Source: Arthrobacter sp. P2b
Lineage (GTDB): Bacteria; Actinomycetota; Actinomycetes; Actinomycetales; Micrococcaceae
Reading direction: 5' to 3'
Assembly (NCBI RefSeq): GCF_900168295.1
Contig: NZ_FVZL01000001.1
Span: 310,001-374,000, forward strand
DNA length: 64,000 nt
Part shown: piece after piece, positions 26,091 to 34,405 of the stretch
How positions within the stretch are numbered: position 1 is the first letter of the stretch
How the letters are laid out: every line of letters starts with the position of its first letter
The notes under the pieces: model-generated
What the model saw: only the letters and a program-made list of their open reading frames with translations
What the model was told of the DNA's origin: nothing
Database searches by the model: none
Program-made: the position numbers and the translations under genes

Positions 26091-26573
26091 ATGCGGACCG
26101 TGACATATGGCGCGGCGTGCAGCCTCGACGGGTACATCGCCGGCAGCGGCGGTGCCATTGACTGGCTGCATTTCAGCAGGGACGTGGAAGACATCATGGC
26201 CGAGTACTGGACTACGGTGGATGCCATCCTGATGGGCCGGAAGACGTGGGAGTTCGCCGCCGCCCAGGGCATGGGCGGCGAGGCAGACCCGGGCAGCCGC
26301 TCGGCAAGCAACGAGGCTACCGGCATTCCGCCGGTCGCCACCTACATCCTCTCCCGCACGCTGAAGGAGTCCCCGCCCGGAGTGGAACTGGTGTCCGCCG
26401 ATGCCGCGGGATTCGTCAAACAACTCAGACGACGGGCCACAGCCGCTATCCGATGGCGCGTGCCTCGCCCATCAGCCCTGCGAGTGCATCTGCCAGCGCC
26501 ACGGCACCGGCTTCCGCGTCCCAGTCCTCCACCAGCTCGTCCGGGGAATGCGAGATGCCGGTGGGGTTCCTGA
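26091..26573 (+). pseudogene. Dihydrofolate reductase-like (RibD family) gene, 3' truncated
   Basis: The first 115 or so residues match the family: MRTVTYGAACSLDGYIAG, AILMGRKTWEFAAAQG and TYILSRTLKESPPGVELVSADAAGFVKQL. Family members then continue for about 60-70 residues with a conserved glycine-rich GGGEL region and VDEI strand. Here the sequence turns after 26430 into an Arg/Pro-rich stretch that is the antisense of the M20 hydrolase gene. The open frame ends at 26573, overlapping that gene by 128 bases. The 3' end appears to have been lost by deletion. An AGGAGGAAAGGA lies before the ATG, so the remnant could still be translated. Confidence 0.65.
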
Positions 26574-27744
26574 CGAACAGCATGGCGGTGGGAATATGGC
26601 TTGCCAGGACGCCGGCATCGTGCCCGGCGCCGGTGTCCAGGACCGGCGCTCCGGGAAGCAGTTCCTTCAGCCGGTCCCGCAGGCCGCCGTCGAAATGCAC
26701 TGTGGGGCTGAGCGATTCCATGGTGAGGCTGGCGCCGCAGCCTTCCTCAGCGGCGAACACCTGGGCGTTGAGGCCGATGGCTTCCACCAGGGCCGCGGTG
26801 ACGGAGTCGTCCGGGTGCCTGACGTCGATCCACAGGTCCACCCTGGAAGCGATCACATTGGTCCCGCCCGGAACGGGCTGGACCCTGCCGACCGTGGCAC
26901 GTGCGTCCCGGTACTTCCTGGCGGTATCGCGGATGTTCACCATGATCTTGGCGGCAGCGATCATGGGGTCCTTGCGGTCCGCCATCAGCGTGGTGCCGGC
27001 ATGGTTGCCCTGCCCGCTGATGCTGAGTTTCCAGCGGCCGTGGCCCAGGATTGAGGAACCAACGGCCACGGGCTGGTTCAGGTCAACCAATCCCCTGCCC
27101 TGTTCCACATGCAGCTCCACGAAGACCCCCAGCTGCTGCAGCGTCCTGTAGTCCGCACCGATCAGCCGGGGGTCCTGCCCGTTGGCGGCAGCGACGTCGG
27201 CGAACGTGTCGCCGTCCGGGTCCTTGAGCCGGCGCGCCTTGTCCGGATCCAGCTGGCCCGTCAATAGACGGGAGCCCAGGCAGGCCACGCCGAACCGCGA
27301 GCCCTCCTCCTCGGGGAAAACGGCGATGGCCAGCGGCCGCCGGGGGCGGAGTCCGCGGGCTTTGAGGATGTCGACGGCGGCCAGCGCCGATGCGACGCCC
27401 AGCGGACCGTCGTACTCGCCGCCGCCGGGAACGGAGTCCAGGTGGCTGCCGGTGACAACGGCGTCCCTGCGGGTGCCGGCGGAGGTGTCCCACCAGGCCC
27501 AGATGATCCCGTTGTGGTCCGTGGCGACGTCCAGCCCGCGCCGGCCTGCCTGCTCGATAAACCAGTTGCGCAGGTCCATTTCCGCGGTGGAGAAGACCGG
27601 CCGCGAGTAGCCGCCGCGTGACGTGTCCCTGCCGATCGTGGAGATGTCCTGCAGCAGGCTGGTCACACTGGATGAGCTCGTTGCGGCAGCAGGCCGGGCA
27701 TCCGCCGCGGGGTCCGCCGGGGGTACTGTCTGTGAAAGGCTCAC
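26446..27744 (-). CDS. M20 family hydrolase (allantoate/N-carbamoyl amino acid type)
   Basis: 432 residues from the GTG at 27744, 11 bases after the flavin oxidase stop. Metal and substrate motifs of the AllC/HyuC branch are present: VTGSHLDSVPGGGEYDG, VFPEEEGSRFGVACLGS, ISGQGNHAGTTLMADRKDP and DTGAGHDAGVLA. Members hydrolyse allantoate, ureidoglycolate, N-carbamoyl or N-formyl amino acids with two metal ions. In this cluster it may free ammonia or an amino acid from an N-acyl or carbamoyl compound; the actual substrate cannot be read from sequence. It is the last gene of the glnT-glxBCD-oxidase set. Confidence 0.88.
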   Translation of the reverse strand: MSLSQTVPPADPAADARPAAATSSSSVTSLLQDISTIGRDTSRGGYSRPVFSTAEMDLRNWFIEQAGRRGLDVATDHNGIIWAWWDTSAGTRRDAVVTGSHLDSVPGGGEYDGPLGVASALAAVDILKARGLRPRRPLAIAVFPEEEGSRFGVACLGSRLLTGQLDPDKARRLKDPDGDTFADVAAANGQDPRLIGADYRTLQQLGVFVELHVEQGRGLVDLNQPVAVGSSILGHGRWKLSISGQGNHAGTTLMADRKDPMIAAAKIMVNIRDTARKYRDARATVGRVQPVPGGTNVIASRVDLWIDVRHPDDSVTAALVEAIGLNAQVFAAEEGCGASLTMESLSPTVHFDGGLRDRLKELLPGAPVLDTGAGHDAGVLASHIPTAMLFVRNPTGISHSPDELVEDWDAEAGAVALADALAGLMGEARAIG

Positions 27745-27755
27745 TGGTATCCGTT

Positions 27756-28901
27756 CTATGTGGTCACAGCTGTGGACGACGCGGGCCGGAACCGCCGCGG
27801 GACACCGCCGGCCCCGGTGGCGAGTTCTGCAGCCCATTGGCCGATGAGCGGCGCGAACTTGGCCCCGTGCCCGGAACAGGGCGACAGGATTGTCAGGTTG
27901 TCCGCGCGGTCGATGATGAAGTCTTCGTTGGGCGTGTTCGTGAAGAGACAGGTGGTTTCCGCGTACGGCTCGGGGTCCAGGCCCGGCAGGTAGCGCCGGA
28001 CGTAGTCCACCACGCGGTCCCGGTTGGCCGGATCAACGACGCCGGTTTGCTGAGCCGCGGAGGGGATGAACGGGCCGCCGTTGTACTCGGCCACCTTTTG
28101 CCCGGCAAAGCCTGCGTCACGCCCGCCGGGAAGGCCGTATGTCTGGATGTCGGCGGCCTTGTGGATGAAGGTGGGCCACTGGCCTGCACCCTCGGGGTCC
28201 CGGTATTTGAAGTGGAACGCCTGTTCCTGCCGGACGGTGATCTCCGGCAGCCCGGCAAGGAACCCTTCCGGAAGGGGCAGCTGCCCCAGCAGCTCCGGCA
28301 GCCAGCCGCCGGCGCTGATGACGACGTTGCCGGCGTCGACCGTTTCCCCCGTGGCGGAAATGAGGCGGTAGCCGCTGCCGTTGCGCTCCATGCTGTTCAG
28401 GCTCCAGCCGGTCAGCACCTCGGCGCCGTTCCGCACTGCCAGGGCAACCATGGCGTTGACGGCGGTTTCGGCATCGATGACGCCGGCGCCGGGGTGCCAG
28501 AGGACCTCGGTATCAAAGCCGATCTGCGGCCAGCGCGTCCTGGCGTCGGCAGCGGAGAGCAGTTCGTGCTCAACGCCGACGGCGGCCAGCACCCCGGCGA
28601 GCAGTGCAGGTTTGCGTTCGGGGCCGTAATCCACGGCGCCGTACGGGGTGATCAGCTGTGTGCCGGTGTCCAGGGCGAGCCCGTCCCACAGTGCCTTGGA
28701 TTCCAGTACCGCCCGCGTGTAGAAGGGGTTCGGGTAGGCGTAGCGGAAGATCCGGGCGGAGCCGTGTGAGCTGGCGTCGTGGCTGGCGGGGACGTTGCGT
28801 TCCAGGATGGTCACCTGGTGGCCGCGGGCCGCAAGGTGCCAGGCGGTGGCGGCGCCGGCCAGTCCGGCACCCACCACCACATAATCGGACGAATCAGTCA
28901 C
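27756..28901 (-). CDS. Monomeric sarcosine oxidase-like flavoprotein
   Basis: 381 residues, close to the usual 385-390 of monomeric sarcosine oxidase and N-methyltryptophan oxidase. The FAD motif YVVVGAGLAGAATAWHLA is at the start, SSHGSARIFRYAYP holds the second flavin contact, and ETTCLFTNTPNEDFIID carries Cys318, matching the Cys that binds FAD covalently in this family. CSGHGAKFAP follows. It should oxidise a secondary N-methyl amine with oxygen to give formaldehyde and hydrogen peroxide. It lies 9 bases after the FMN subunit gene of the GlxBCD set, so N-methylglutamate or a related N-methyl amino acid is a good candidate substrate. Confidence 0.87.
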   Translation of the reverse strand: MTDSSDYVVVGAGLAGAATAWHLAARGHQVTILERNVPASHDASSHGSARIFRYAYPNPFYTRAVLESKALWDGLALDTGTQLITPYGAVDYGPERKPALLAGVLAAVGVEHELLSAADARTRWPQIGFDTEVLWHPGAGVIDAETAVNAMVALAVRNGAEVLTGWSLNSMERNGSGYRLISATGETVDAGNVVISAGGWLPELLGQLPLPEGFLAGLPEITVRQEQAFHFKYRDPEGAGQWPTFIHKAADIQTYGLPGGRDAGFAGQKVAEYNGGPFIPSAAQQTGVVDPANRDRVVDYVRRYLPGLDPEPYAETTCLFTNTPNEDFIIDRADNLTILSPCSGHGAKFAPLIGQWAAELATGAGGVPRRFRPASSTAVTT

Positions 28902-28910
28902 GGAGTGCTC

Positions 28911-30263
28911 CTAGCCTGCGCCGGGGATCCAGGAGGTGCCGGCCAGCGGCACGCGGGCCATGGCGGAAGCCTCGATGGTGAGCGCCACCAGGTCCTCGGG
29001 CTCCAGGTTGTGCAGGTGTGACTTTCCGCAGGCCCGGGCGATGGTCTGGGCTTCCATGGTGAGGACCCGCAGGTAGTTGGCCAGGCGGCGCCCGGCGGCT
29101 ACCGGGTCCAGGCGGGAGGCGAGCTCCGGGTCCTGGGTGGTGATGCCGGCGGGGTCGCGGCCGTCCTGGAAGTCGTCGTAGAACCCGGCGGCGGAACCGA
29201 GGGCAGAGTATTCAGCGGCGTAGCGGGGATCGTTGTCACCCAGGGCGATCAGCGCCGCAGTGCCGATGGCGACGGCGTCGGCACCCAAAGCCATGGCCTT
29301 GGCGACGTCCGCGCCCGTGCGGATGCCGCCGGAGACGATGAGCTGGACCTTGCGGTGGACCCCGAGCTCCTGCAGCGCTTGGACAGCCTGCGGGATGGCG
29401 GCGAGGGTGGGGATGCCGACGTTCTCGATGAACACCTGCTGCGTCGCGGCGGTCCCGCCCTGCATGCCGTCCACCACCACAACGTCCGCGCCGGACTTCA
29501 CGGCGAGCGCGGTGTCGTAGTACGGCCGGGAGGCGCCGATCTTGACGTAGATGGGGGTCTTCCAGTCGGTGATTTCGCGCAGTTCACCGATCTTGATTTC
29601 GAGGTCGTCCGGGCCGGTCCAGTCCGGGTGCCGGCTGGCGGAGCGCTGGTCGATGCCCACCGGAAGGGTGCGCATTCCGGCCACGCGTTCGGTGATCTTT
29701 TGGCCCAGGAGCATGCCGCCGCCGCCGGGCTTGGCGCCCTGGCCCAGCACGATTTCGATGGCGTCGGCCTTGCGCAGGTCGTCCGGGTTCATGCCGTAGC
29801 GGGACGGCAGGTACTGGTACACGAGGTGCTTGGACTGGCCGCGCTCCTCAGGCGTCATGCCGCCGTCGCCCGTTGTGGTGGAGGTGCCCACCTCCGAAGC
29901 GCCGCGGCCCAGCGCCTCCTTGGCGTTGGCGGACAGTGCGCCGAAACTCATTCCGGCGATGGTCACCGGGGTCTGCAGGTGCAGCGGCCTGGACGCGTGC
30001 CGGTCGCCAAGGACGACGTCGGTATCGCACTTTTCGCGGTAGCCCTCCAGCGGGTAGCGGGACATGGAGGCGCCGAGGAAAAGCAGGTCGTCGAAGTGCG
30101 GGACCTTGCGCTTGGCGCCCCAGCCGCGGATGTCGTAGACGCCGGTGGCGGCGGCGCGCTGGATGTCGGCGATGGTGGCGCGGTCGAACGTGGCGGATTC
30201 GCGCAGGCCCAGTTCAGCGATGTTCTGGGTGGGCGCCTGCTGCGGAACGGAGGTGATGGTCAT
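28911..30263 (-). CDS. glxD: FMN-binding glutamate synthase-like subunit (GlxD/MgsC)
   Basis: 450 residues, the size of the third subunit of N-methylglutamate synthase. It matches the FMN domain of the large glutamate synthase: GAKPGGGGMLLGQKITERVAG, VYVKIGASRPYYDTA-like barrel strands, VVDGMQGGTAATQQVF, and VSGGIRTGADVAKAMALGADAVAIGT for phosphate binding. DPAGITTQDPEL aligns with the CPVGIATQ region of classical GltB, so the cluster cysteines appear to be missing. In the known pathway it joins methylamine (as gamma-glutamylmethylamide) and glutamate. It sits between glxC and the flavin oxidase. Confidence 0.88.
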   Translation of the reverse strand: MTITSVPQQAPTQNIAELGLRESATFDRATIADIQRAAATGVYDIRGWGAKRKVPHFDDLLFLGASMSRYPLEGYREKCDTDVVLGDRHASRPLHLQTPVTIAGMSFGALSANAKEALGRGASEVGTSTTTGDGGMTPEERGQSKHLVYQYLPSRYGMNPDDLRKADAIEIVLGQGAKPGGGGMLLGQKITERVAGMRTLPVGIDQRSASRHPDWTGPDDLEIKIGELREITDWKTPIYVKIGASRPYYDTALAVKSGADVVVVDGMQGGTAATQQVFIENVGIPTLAAIPQAVQALQELGVHRKVQLIVSGGIRTGADVAKAMALGADAVAIGTAALIALGDNDPRYAAEYSALGSAAGFYDDFQDGRDPAGITTQDPELASRLDPVAAGRRLANYLRVLTMEAQTIARACGKSHLHNLEPEDLVALTIEASAMARVPLAGTSWIPGAG

Positions 30264-30271
30264 GGGGGCTC

Positions 30272-31009
30272 CTAGTACGACGTCGAGTTGTCGACGTGGA
30301 AGTGGTAAAGGTTCCGGGCTGAGCCGTAGCGCTTGAAGTCGGCAGGGTTGTCCGTGCGGCCGGCAGCCGCGAGCAGCTCCGTGAGCTCGGCGAGGTGCTC
30401 GGCCTGCAGCGGCTTTTCGACGCAGTCCGCGCCGAGGGAGGCGACGGTGCCCTTGACGTAGATCCGGGCCTCATAGATGGAGTCGCCCAGGGCGTCCCCG
30501 GCGTCGCCGCAGACCACCAGGCGGCCGGCCTGCGCCATGAACGCGGACATGTGGCCGATGTTGCCGCCCACCACGATGTCCACCCCCTTCATGGAGATGC
30601 CGCAGCGTGCGCCGGCGTTCCCGTCGATGACCACCAGGCCGCCGTGGCCGGTGGCCGCGGCGGACTGCGATGCGTCGCCTTTCACGTGGACCCTGCCGGA
30701 CATGATGTTCTCGGCCAGTCCGACGCCGGCATTGCCGGTGATGGTCACGTCGCCTTTTTGGTGCATCCCGGCTGCGTAGTAGCCGGCATGGCCTTCGATG
30801 GTCACCTTGATGTCCGCGGTGATGCCGACGGCCATGCTGTGCTTGCCGCCGGGGTTGGTGACGGTCCAGGCCTGTCCGTCCACGGCGTCGTGGATGCCCT
30901 GGTTGAGTTCCCGGACGGTGCTGGCGTCGAGGTCCACGGTGGTGGTGGCGGGCCCGTCTGCTGCCGGGACGTCCGTCGCGATGTTTTCGGGGGCTGTCAG
31001 AGTGACCAT
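30272..31009 (-). CDS. glxC: GXGXG domain subunit (GlxC/MgsB)
   Basis: 245 residues forming a right-handed beta helix of the kind at the C-terminus of glutamate synthase. Repeats with alternating Gly are clear: GITADIKVTIEGHAGYYAAG, GDVTITGNAGVGLAENIM, GLVVIDGNAGARCGISM, DIVVGGNIGHMSAF and RLVVCGDAGDALGDS (each as a coil turn). It is a structural subunit without its own active site. The gene overlaps the GATase gene by 13 bases and lies 8 bases before the FMN subunit gene. Confidence 0.9.
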   Translation of the reverse strand: MVTLTAPENIATDVPAADGPATTTVDLDASTVRELNQGIHDAVDGQAWTVTNPGGKHSMAVGITADIKVTIEGHAGYYAAGMHQKGDVTITGNAGVGLAENIMSGRVHVKGDASQSAAATGHGGLVVIDGNAGARCGISMKGVDIVVGGNIGHMSAFMAQAGRLVVCGDAGDALGDSIYEARIYVKGTVASLGADCVEKPLQAEHLAELTELLAAAGRTDNPADFKRYGSARNLYHFHVDNSTSY

Positions 31010-31905
31010 GTGTAGACCTTTCCGGGTTCCGGTTCAAAGATGCGGGCGTTGTCGATGCCGGGCAGGCCGGCCAGGGCACGGTATTCGGAGGCCATGGCCA
31101 CGTAGTCGTCCGTTTCGGCGATGATGGCCGGTTTGCAGGCGATGGGGTCCCGGACCACGGCCATGCTGTCCGCAGTTGTAACCACCAGGGTGTAGAAGCC
31201 GTCCAGGACCTTGCCCAGGTTCACCAGGGCTTCCTCCAGGGTGTCGCCCTGCTTGAGCCGGGAAGCGACGTAGCGGGCGCCCACCTCGGTGTCGTTTTCG
31301 GAGTCGAACACCACGCCTTCGCGCTTGAGGTCGCGGCGCACCGTGGCGTGGTTGGAGAAGGAGCCGTTGTGGACCAGGCACAGGTCGTCGGCAACCGAGA
31401 AGGGGTGGGAGCCGCCTGCGGTCACGGCGGATTCGGTGGCCATCCGGGTGTGCGACAGGCCTTGGCTTCCAGCCATCGCCTCGAGGCCGTGCTCGGCGGC
31501 GATATCCATGGGATGGCCCACGCTCTTCATCACTGCCACGTGCTCGCCGCGGCCGATGATGGTGGCGCCGGGCAGGGTTTCGCTGACGGCCTTCACCAGC
31601 AGGTCAGTCCCGACGGCGGCACTCACCAGGGTAGTGTCTCCGACCACTTTCGTTGCTGCTGCGGCGCCGGCCGGGAGCATGGCGGCGACGCCTGCAGTGA
31701 TGGCCGCCGTCGTCATGCCCTGGTCCTTGCCGAGGAGGCTGAGGGTGGAGGTGCCGTCCGACACCAGCCCGGGGGTGTTGTAGACGGCCAGGCCGGCGGA
31801 GTCCGGTCCGCGGTCCACGATCTGGCACAGCATGGAGGACAGCAGGCTGCCCATCTGGGGATGCAGCGAGGGATTGCGCAGCTGCAGCGCGGCGATTCCG
31901 CACAT
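30997..31905 (-). CDS. glxB: Class II glutamine amidotransferase subunit (GlxB/MgsA)
   Basis: 302 residues, the normal length for this subunit. The start MCGIAALQLRN exposes Cys2, the N-terminal nucleophile of class II amidotransferases. SHTRMATESAVTAGGSHPFSV and DLCLVHNGSFSNHATVRRDL carry the substrate Arg and the Asn-Gly of the oxyanion site, and FDSENDTEVGARYVASRL follows. It should release an amine or ammonia from a gamma-glutamyl amide and channel it to the FMN subunit. It overlaps glxC and follows glnT by 26 bases. Confidence 0.9.
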   Translation of the reverse strand: MCGIAALQLRNPSLHPQMGSLLSSMLCQIVDRGPDSAGLAVYNTPGLVSDGTSTLSLLGKDQGMTTAAITAGVAAMLPAGAAAATKVVGDTTLVSAAVGTDLLVKAVSETLPGATIIGRGEHVAVMKSVGHPMDIAAEHGLEAMAGSQGLSHTRMATESAVTAGGSHPFSVADDLCLVHNGSFSNHATVRRDLKREGVVFDSENDTEVGARYVASRLKQGDTLEEALVNLGKVLDGFYTLVVTTADSMAVVRDPIACKPAIIAETDDYVAMASEYRALAGLPGIDNARIFEPEPGKVYTWSL

Positions 31906-31931
31906 GGTGGGGGTCCTTTACTCGGTGGGGA

Positions 31932-33317
31932 TCAGATAGAGGTCAAGTAGGTGCGGATTTCCCAGTCGCTGACCTGGTTGTGCCAGCTCAGGAATTCCTC
32001 TTCCTTGGCGTCTGCGTAATAGGCGCCGATCCGGGCGTCACCGCTGAGGCTGGAGAGGATCACAGGGTCTTTCCGCAGTGCTTCCACGGCGTGGAGCAGG
32101 GTGGCCGGCAGGAGGTGCGCGTCGGGCCTGGACTCGCCGGGTCCGGAGGGAGCACCGGGGTCGGCGGCTTTCTCCACGCCGTCCAGTCCTGCCGCGATGG
32201 CTGTCGCGATGGCCAAGTAGGGGTTTGCGGAGCCGTCCCCGGAGCGCAGCTCAATCCGCTTGTTGTCCGGGACGCGGATCATGTGCGTGCGGTCGTTGCC
32301 GCCGAAGGACGCCTTGCGCGGTGACCACGTGGCACCGGAGGAGCTGGTGGTGGCGCCCGTGCGCTTGTAGGAGTTGACCGTCGGTGCGAGGAACGCCTGA
32401 AGCGCGGGGGCATGGTCCAGGATTCCGGCGATGAATGAATAGGCGAGGCTGGAGATCCCAAGGCCCCGGCCGTCGTCGTCCGGGCTCCCGCCCGCCGGGA
32501 ACAGCGCTTCGGTTCCTGACCAGAGGGACAGGTGGAAGTGCAGGCCGGTGCCGGTCCGGTCCGTGAAGGGCTTGGGCATGAACGTTGCGGTCATGCCACG
32601 CTGTTCGGCCAGGATGTTGAGGATGTAGCGCAGGGTCACCACACGGTCAGCGGTGGTGAGGGCGTCCGCGTAGTTGAAGTTCTGCTCGAACTGGCCCGCG
32701 GCGTCTTCGTGGTCGTTGGCGTAGTTGCCCCAGCCCAGCCCGTTGATCGCGTCCGAGATGGAGGTGAGGTGGTCATACATGCGGGTGACGCCGCGCGCGT
32801 CGTAGCAGGGGCGGGGCGAATCGTCCCGGGCGTCGGCGGTACTCAGCGTCCCGTCGTCGTTCTTCTTCACCAGGAAGTATTCAACCTCCGCCCCCACCTT
32901 GGCCTGCATCCCATTGTTTGCGAGGCGGGCGAGGGTGTTCTTCAGGATCACCCGGGGGGCGTAGGGCCAGGGCTTGCCGTCGACGTATGGGTCGCAGTGA
33001 ATGATGGCCAGGCCCTCCTTGATGAAGGGAACCGGCGTGAAGGACGCCAGATCGGGAACAGCGATCAGGTCTGAGTCCTGCGGCTTCTGTCCGATAAGGC
33101 CCGCGGCGTAGCCGGCAAAGCCCATGGCACCGTTCTCGAGCTCATCAGCGGCTTCCACCGGCACCAGCTTGGCGCAGGGCTTCCCCGTCATGTCCACGAA
33201 GGTGGCCAGCAGGAAGCGGACGCCGTGGGCTTTGGCAATATCCGCCAGGGAAATCCGGCCGGCGTCCGCTGCCACCGGCCCGGCCGCCTGTACTTCAGGG
33301 GTTGCGAGACTTGTCAT
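31932..33317 (-). CDS. glnT: Glutamine synthetase-like ligase GlnT (GmaS-like)
   Basis: 461 residues from the ATG at 33317, which follows an AGGA; the open frame upstream is not protein-like. Glutamine synthetase motifs are present: GAEVEYFLVKK (metal Glu), DHEDAAGQFEQNFNY, GTGLHFHLSLW (ATP/metal His) and FGGNDRTHMIRVPDNKRIELRSGDGSANPYL split over the ATP and Arg loops. The set GlnT-GlxBCD matches the gene order of gamma-glutamylmethylamide synthetase with N-methylglutamate synthase. The enzyme may thus ligate methylamine or another small amine to glutamate, rather than make glutamine. A GlnR-like box lies upstream. Confidence 0.87.
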   Translation of the reverse strand: MTSLATPEVQAAGPVAADAGRISLADIAKAHGVRFLLATFVDMTGKPCAKLVPVEAADELENGAMGFAGYAAGLIGQKPQDSDLIAVPDLASFTPVPFIKEGLAIIHCDPYVDGKPWPYAPRVILKNTLARLANNGMQAKVGAEVEYFLVKKNDDGTLSTADARDDSPRPCYDARGVTRMYDHLTSISDAINGLGWGNYANDHEDAAGQFEQNFNYADALTTADRVVTLRYILNILAEQRGMTATFMPKPFTDRTGTGLHFHLSLWSGTEALFPAGGSPDDDGRGLGISSLAYSFIAGILDHAPALQAFLAPTVNSYKRTGATTSSSGATWSPRKASFGGNDRTHMIRVPDNKRIELRSGDGSANPYLAIATAIAAGLDGVEKAADPGAPSGPGESRPDAHLLPATLLHAVEALRKDPVILSSLSGDARIGAYYADAKEEEFLSWHNQVSDWEIRTYLTSI

Positions 33318-33350
33318 CGAAACTGTCCTGTTCGGTTGCTGTTGCATCTT

Positions 33351-33379
33351 ATGAAACCTTGTTGAACCACAGTAGTCAA
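33351..33379 (-). promoter_or_regulatory. Possible promoter for glnT cluster
   Basis: On the minus strand TTGACT (33379-33374) and TTTCAT (33356-33351) are 17 bases apart, about 30 bases before the glnT start. The -35 box lies within the GlnR-like site. Confidence 0.35.
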
Positions 33380-33390
33380 AGTGATGTTTC
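33364..33390 (-). promoter_or_regulatory. GlnR-like box upstream of glnT
   Basis: GAAAC-n6-TTGAC-n6-GGTTC on the minus strand keeps the exact spacing of the site before amt. The first two half-sites fit the GlnR consensus and the third is weak. The rest of the gap to 33604 shows nothing else that I can support. Confidence 0.4.
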
Positions 33391-33603
33391 AGCTGTTCGC
33401 GCCGTTTGTTAAATCTGGAAGTCGGGGGGTATGCCCGATGGCACCGCCAAGCGGCTGGGGGTACACGGGGATAAGGCAACAAGGCGGGCAGGAGGCCAGC
33501 CCACACAGGCACAGCGCCTTACGGCATCACGGGTAAAGGAGCGGGGCCGGACTACCTCGCCGTTTCACGTCGCGGCCGAAATCCTCCCGGCCCTTGGCCG
33601 GTC

Positions 33604-34191
33604 CTACCTGGCGGCCACCGCAAGGAAACGGATGGGCAGCTCCAGCAGCTCCAGCGGACCGTGCGGGCCTTCGCCATCGAGCAGGAGCGAGTCTCCGGAT
33701 TCCATGGTGTATTCGTACTGGCCGTGGCCGTAGACCATTTTGCCGGCGAGCATGTAGATGAATTCAGTGCCGGGGTGCTGGAAGAGCGGGAAAACGTCTG
33801 ACGCGTCGGTCAGGGTCACGAGGGTGGGCTCCAGGGCATCAGTGCGGCCCTTGAGGGTACCCAGGACCCGGTATTCGTGCCCGTGCTGGGTGCCGCTGCG
33901 GACGGTGAGGCTGCCTTCGCCGCTTTTGGTGAACGTCGCGTCCCGGTCCGTGTCCGCACCGCGGAACAGTGCCGTCACGGGGATCTTGAGTCCGTCAGCG
34001 AGGCGCTGCAGGCTGGTCAGCGAACAGGACGTACTGGCCGTCTCGATCTTGGAGATCATGGCTTTGGACATCCCTGTGCGGCTTGCAAGCTCAGCGGAGG
34101 ACAGGCCCTGGGAGGTGCGGTAATGCCGGAGCTGGGCAGCGATCACCTGTTCGAGTTTTCCGGCAACCTCTTCCCGGGCGTGATCGGTCAT
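33604..34191 (-). CDS. XRE-family regulator with C-terminal cupin
   Basis: 195 residues from the ATG at 34191; an ATG at 34200 is in frame, but a TAAGAT box at 34199-34204 overlaps it and lies 7 bases before 34191. The helix-turn-helix (RTSQGLSSAELASRTGMSKAMISKIE, split as two helices) is near residue 25, and a cupin with HPGTEFIYMLAGKMVYGHG and LLDGEGPHGPLELL fills the C-terminal half. Such regulators often sense amines, polyamines or amino acids. It lies upstream of glnT on the same strand and probably controls the glnT-glxBCD-oxidase cluster. Confidence 0.85.
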   Translation of the reverse strand: MTDHAREEVAGKLEQVIAAQLRHYRTSQGLSSAELASRTGMSKAMISKIETASTSCSLTSLQRLADGLKIPVTALFRGADTDRDATFTKSGEGSLTVRSGTQHGHEYRVLGTLKGRTDALEPTLVTLTDASDVFPLFQHPGTEFIYMLAGKMVYGHGQYEYTMESGDSLLLDGEGPHGPLELLELPIRFLAVAAR

Positions 34192-34198
34192 GTCAGCC

Positions 34199-34204
34199 AT
34201 CTTA
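34199..34204 (-). promoter_or_regulatory. Possible -10 box (TAAGAT) for leaderless XRE gene
   Basis: TAAGAT on the minus strand lies 7 bases before the ATG at 34191, with no Shine-Dalgarno sequence between. Confidence 0.45.
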
Positions 34205-34405
34205 GGTGGCCCAACCCCCAGCAGGCCTGCCGCCTCAGGCGTTTCGCTGCGCTGCAGCTTCGGCGCCAACTGCGCCCTGGACTCGCACGGTGGCTCGGGT
34301 TAGGGGACCCATAGGCGGGCTATGCTGGGAAAACCCGCCACAGCACTGGACGGCACGGGCATGGCAGCGAGGACCTAGGTCATTGGTCGCGGAAGGAAAC
34401 GACAC

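Noticed and set aside
33391..33603. Small plus-strand gene from 33431 in the glnT-XRE gap
   Set aside because: The frame runs into the XRE gene antisense, has no ribosome-binding site and gives a random basic peptide.
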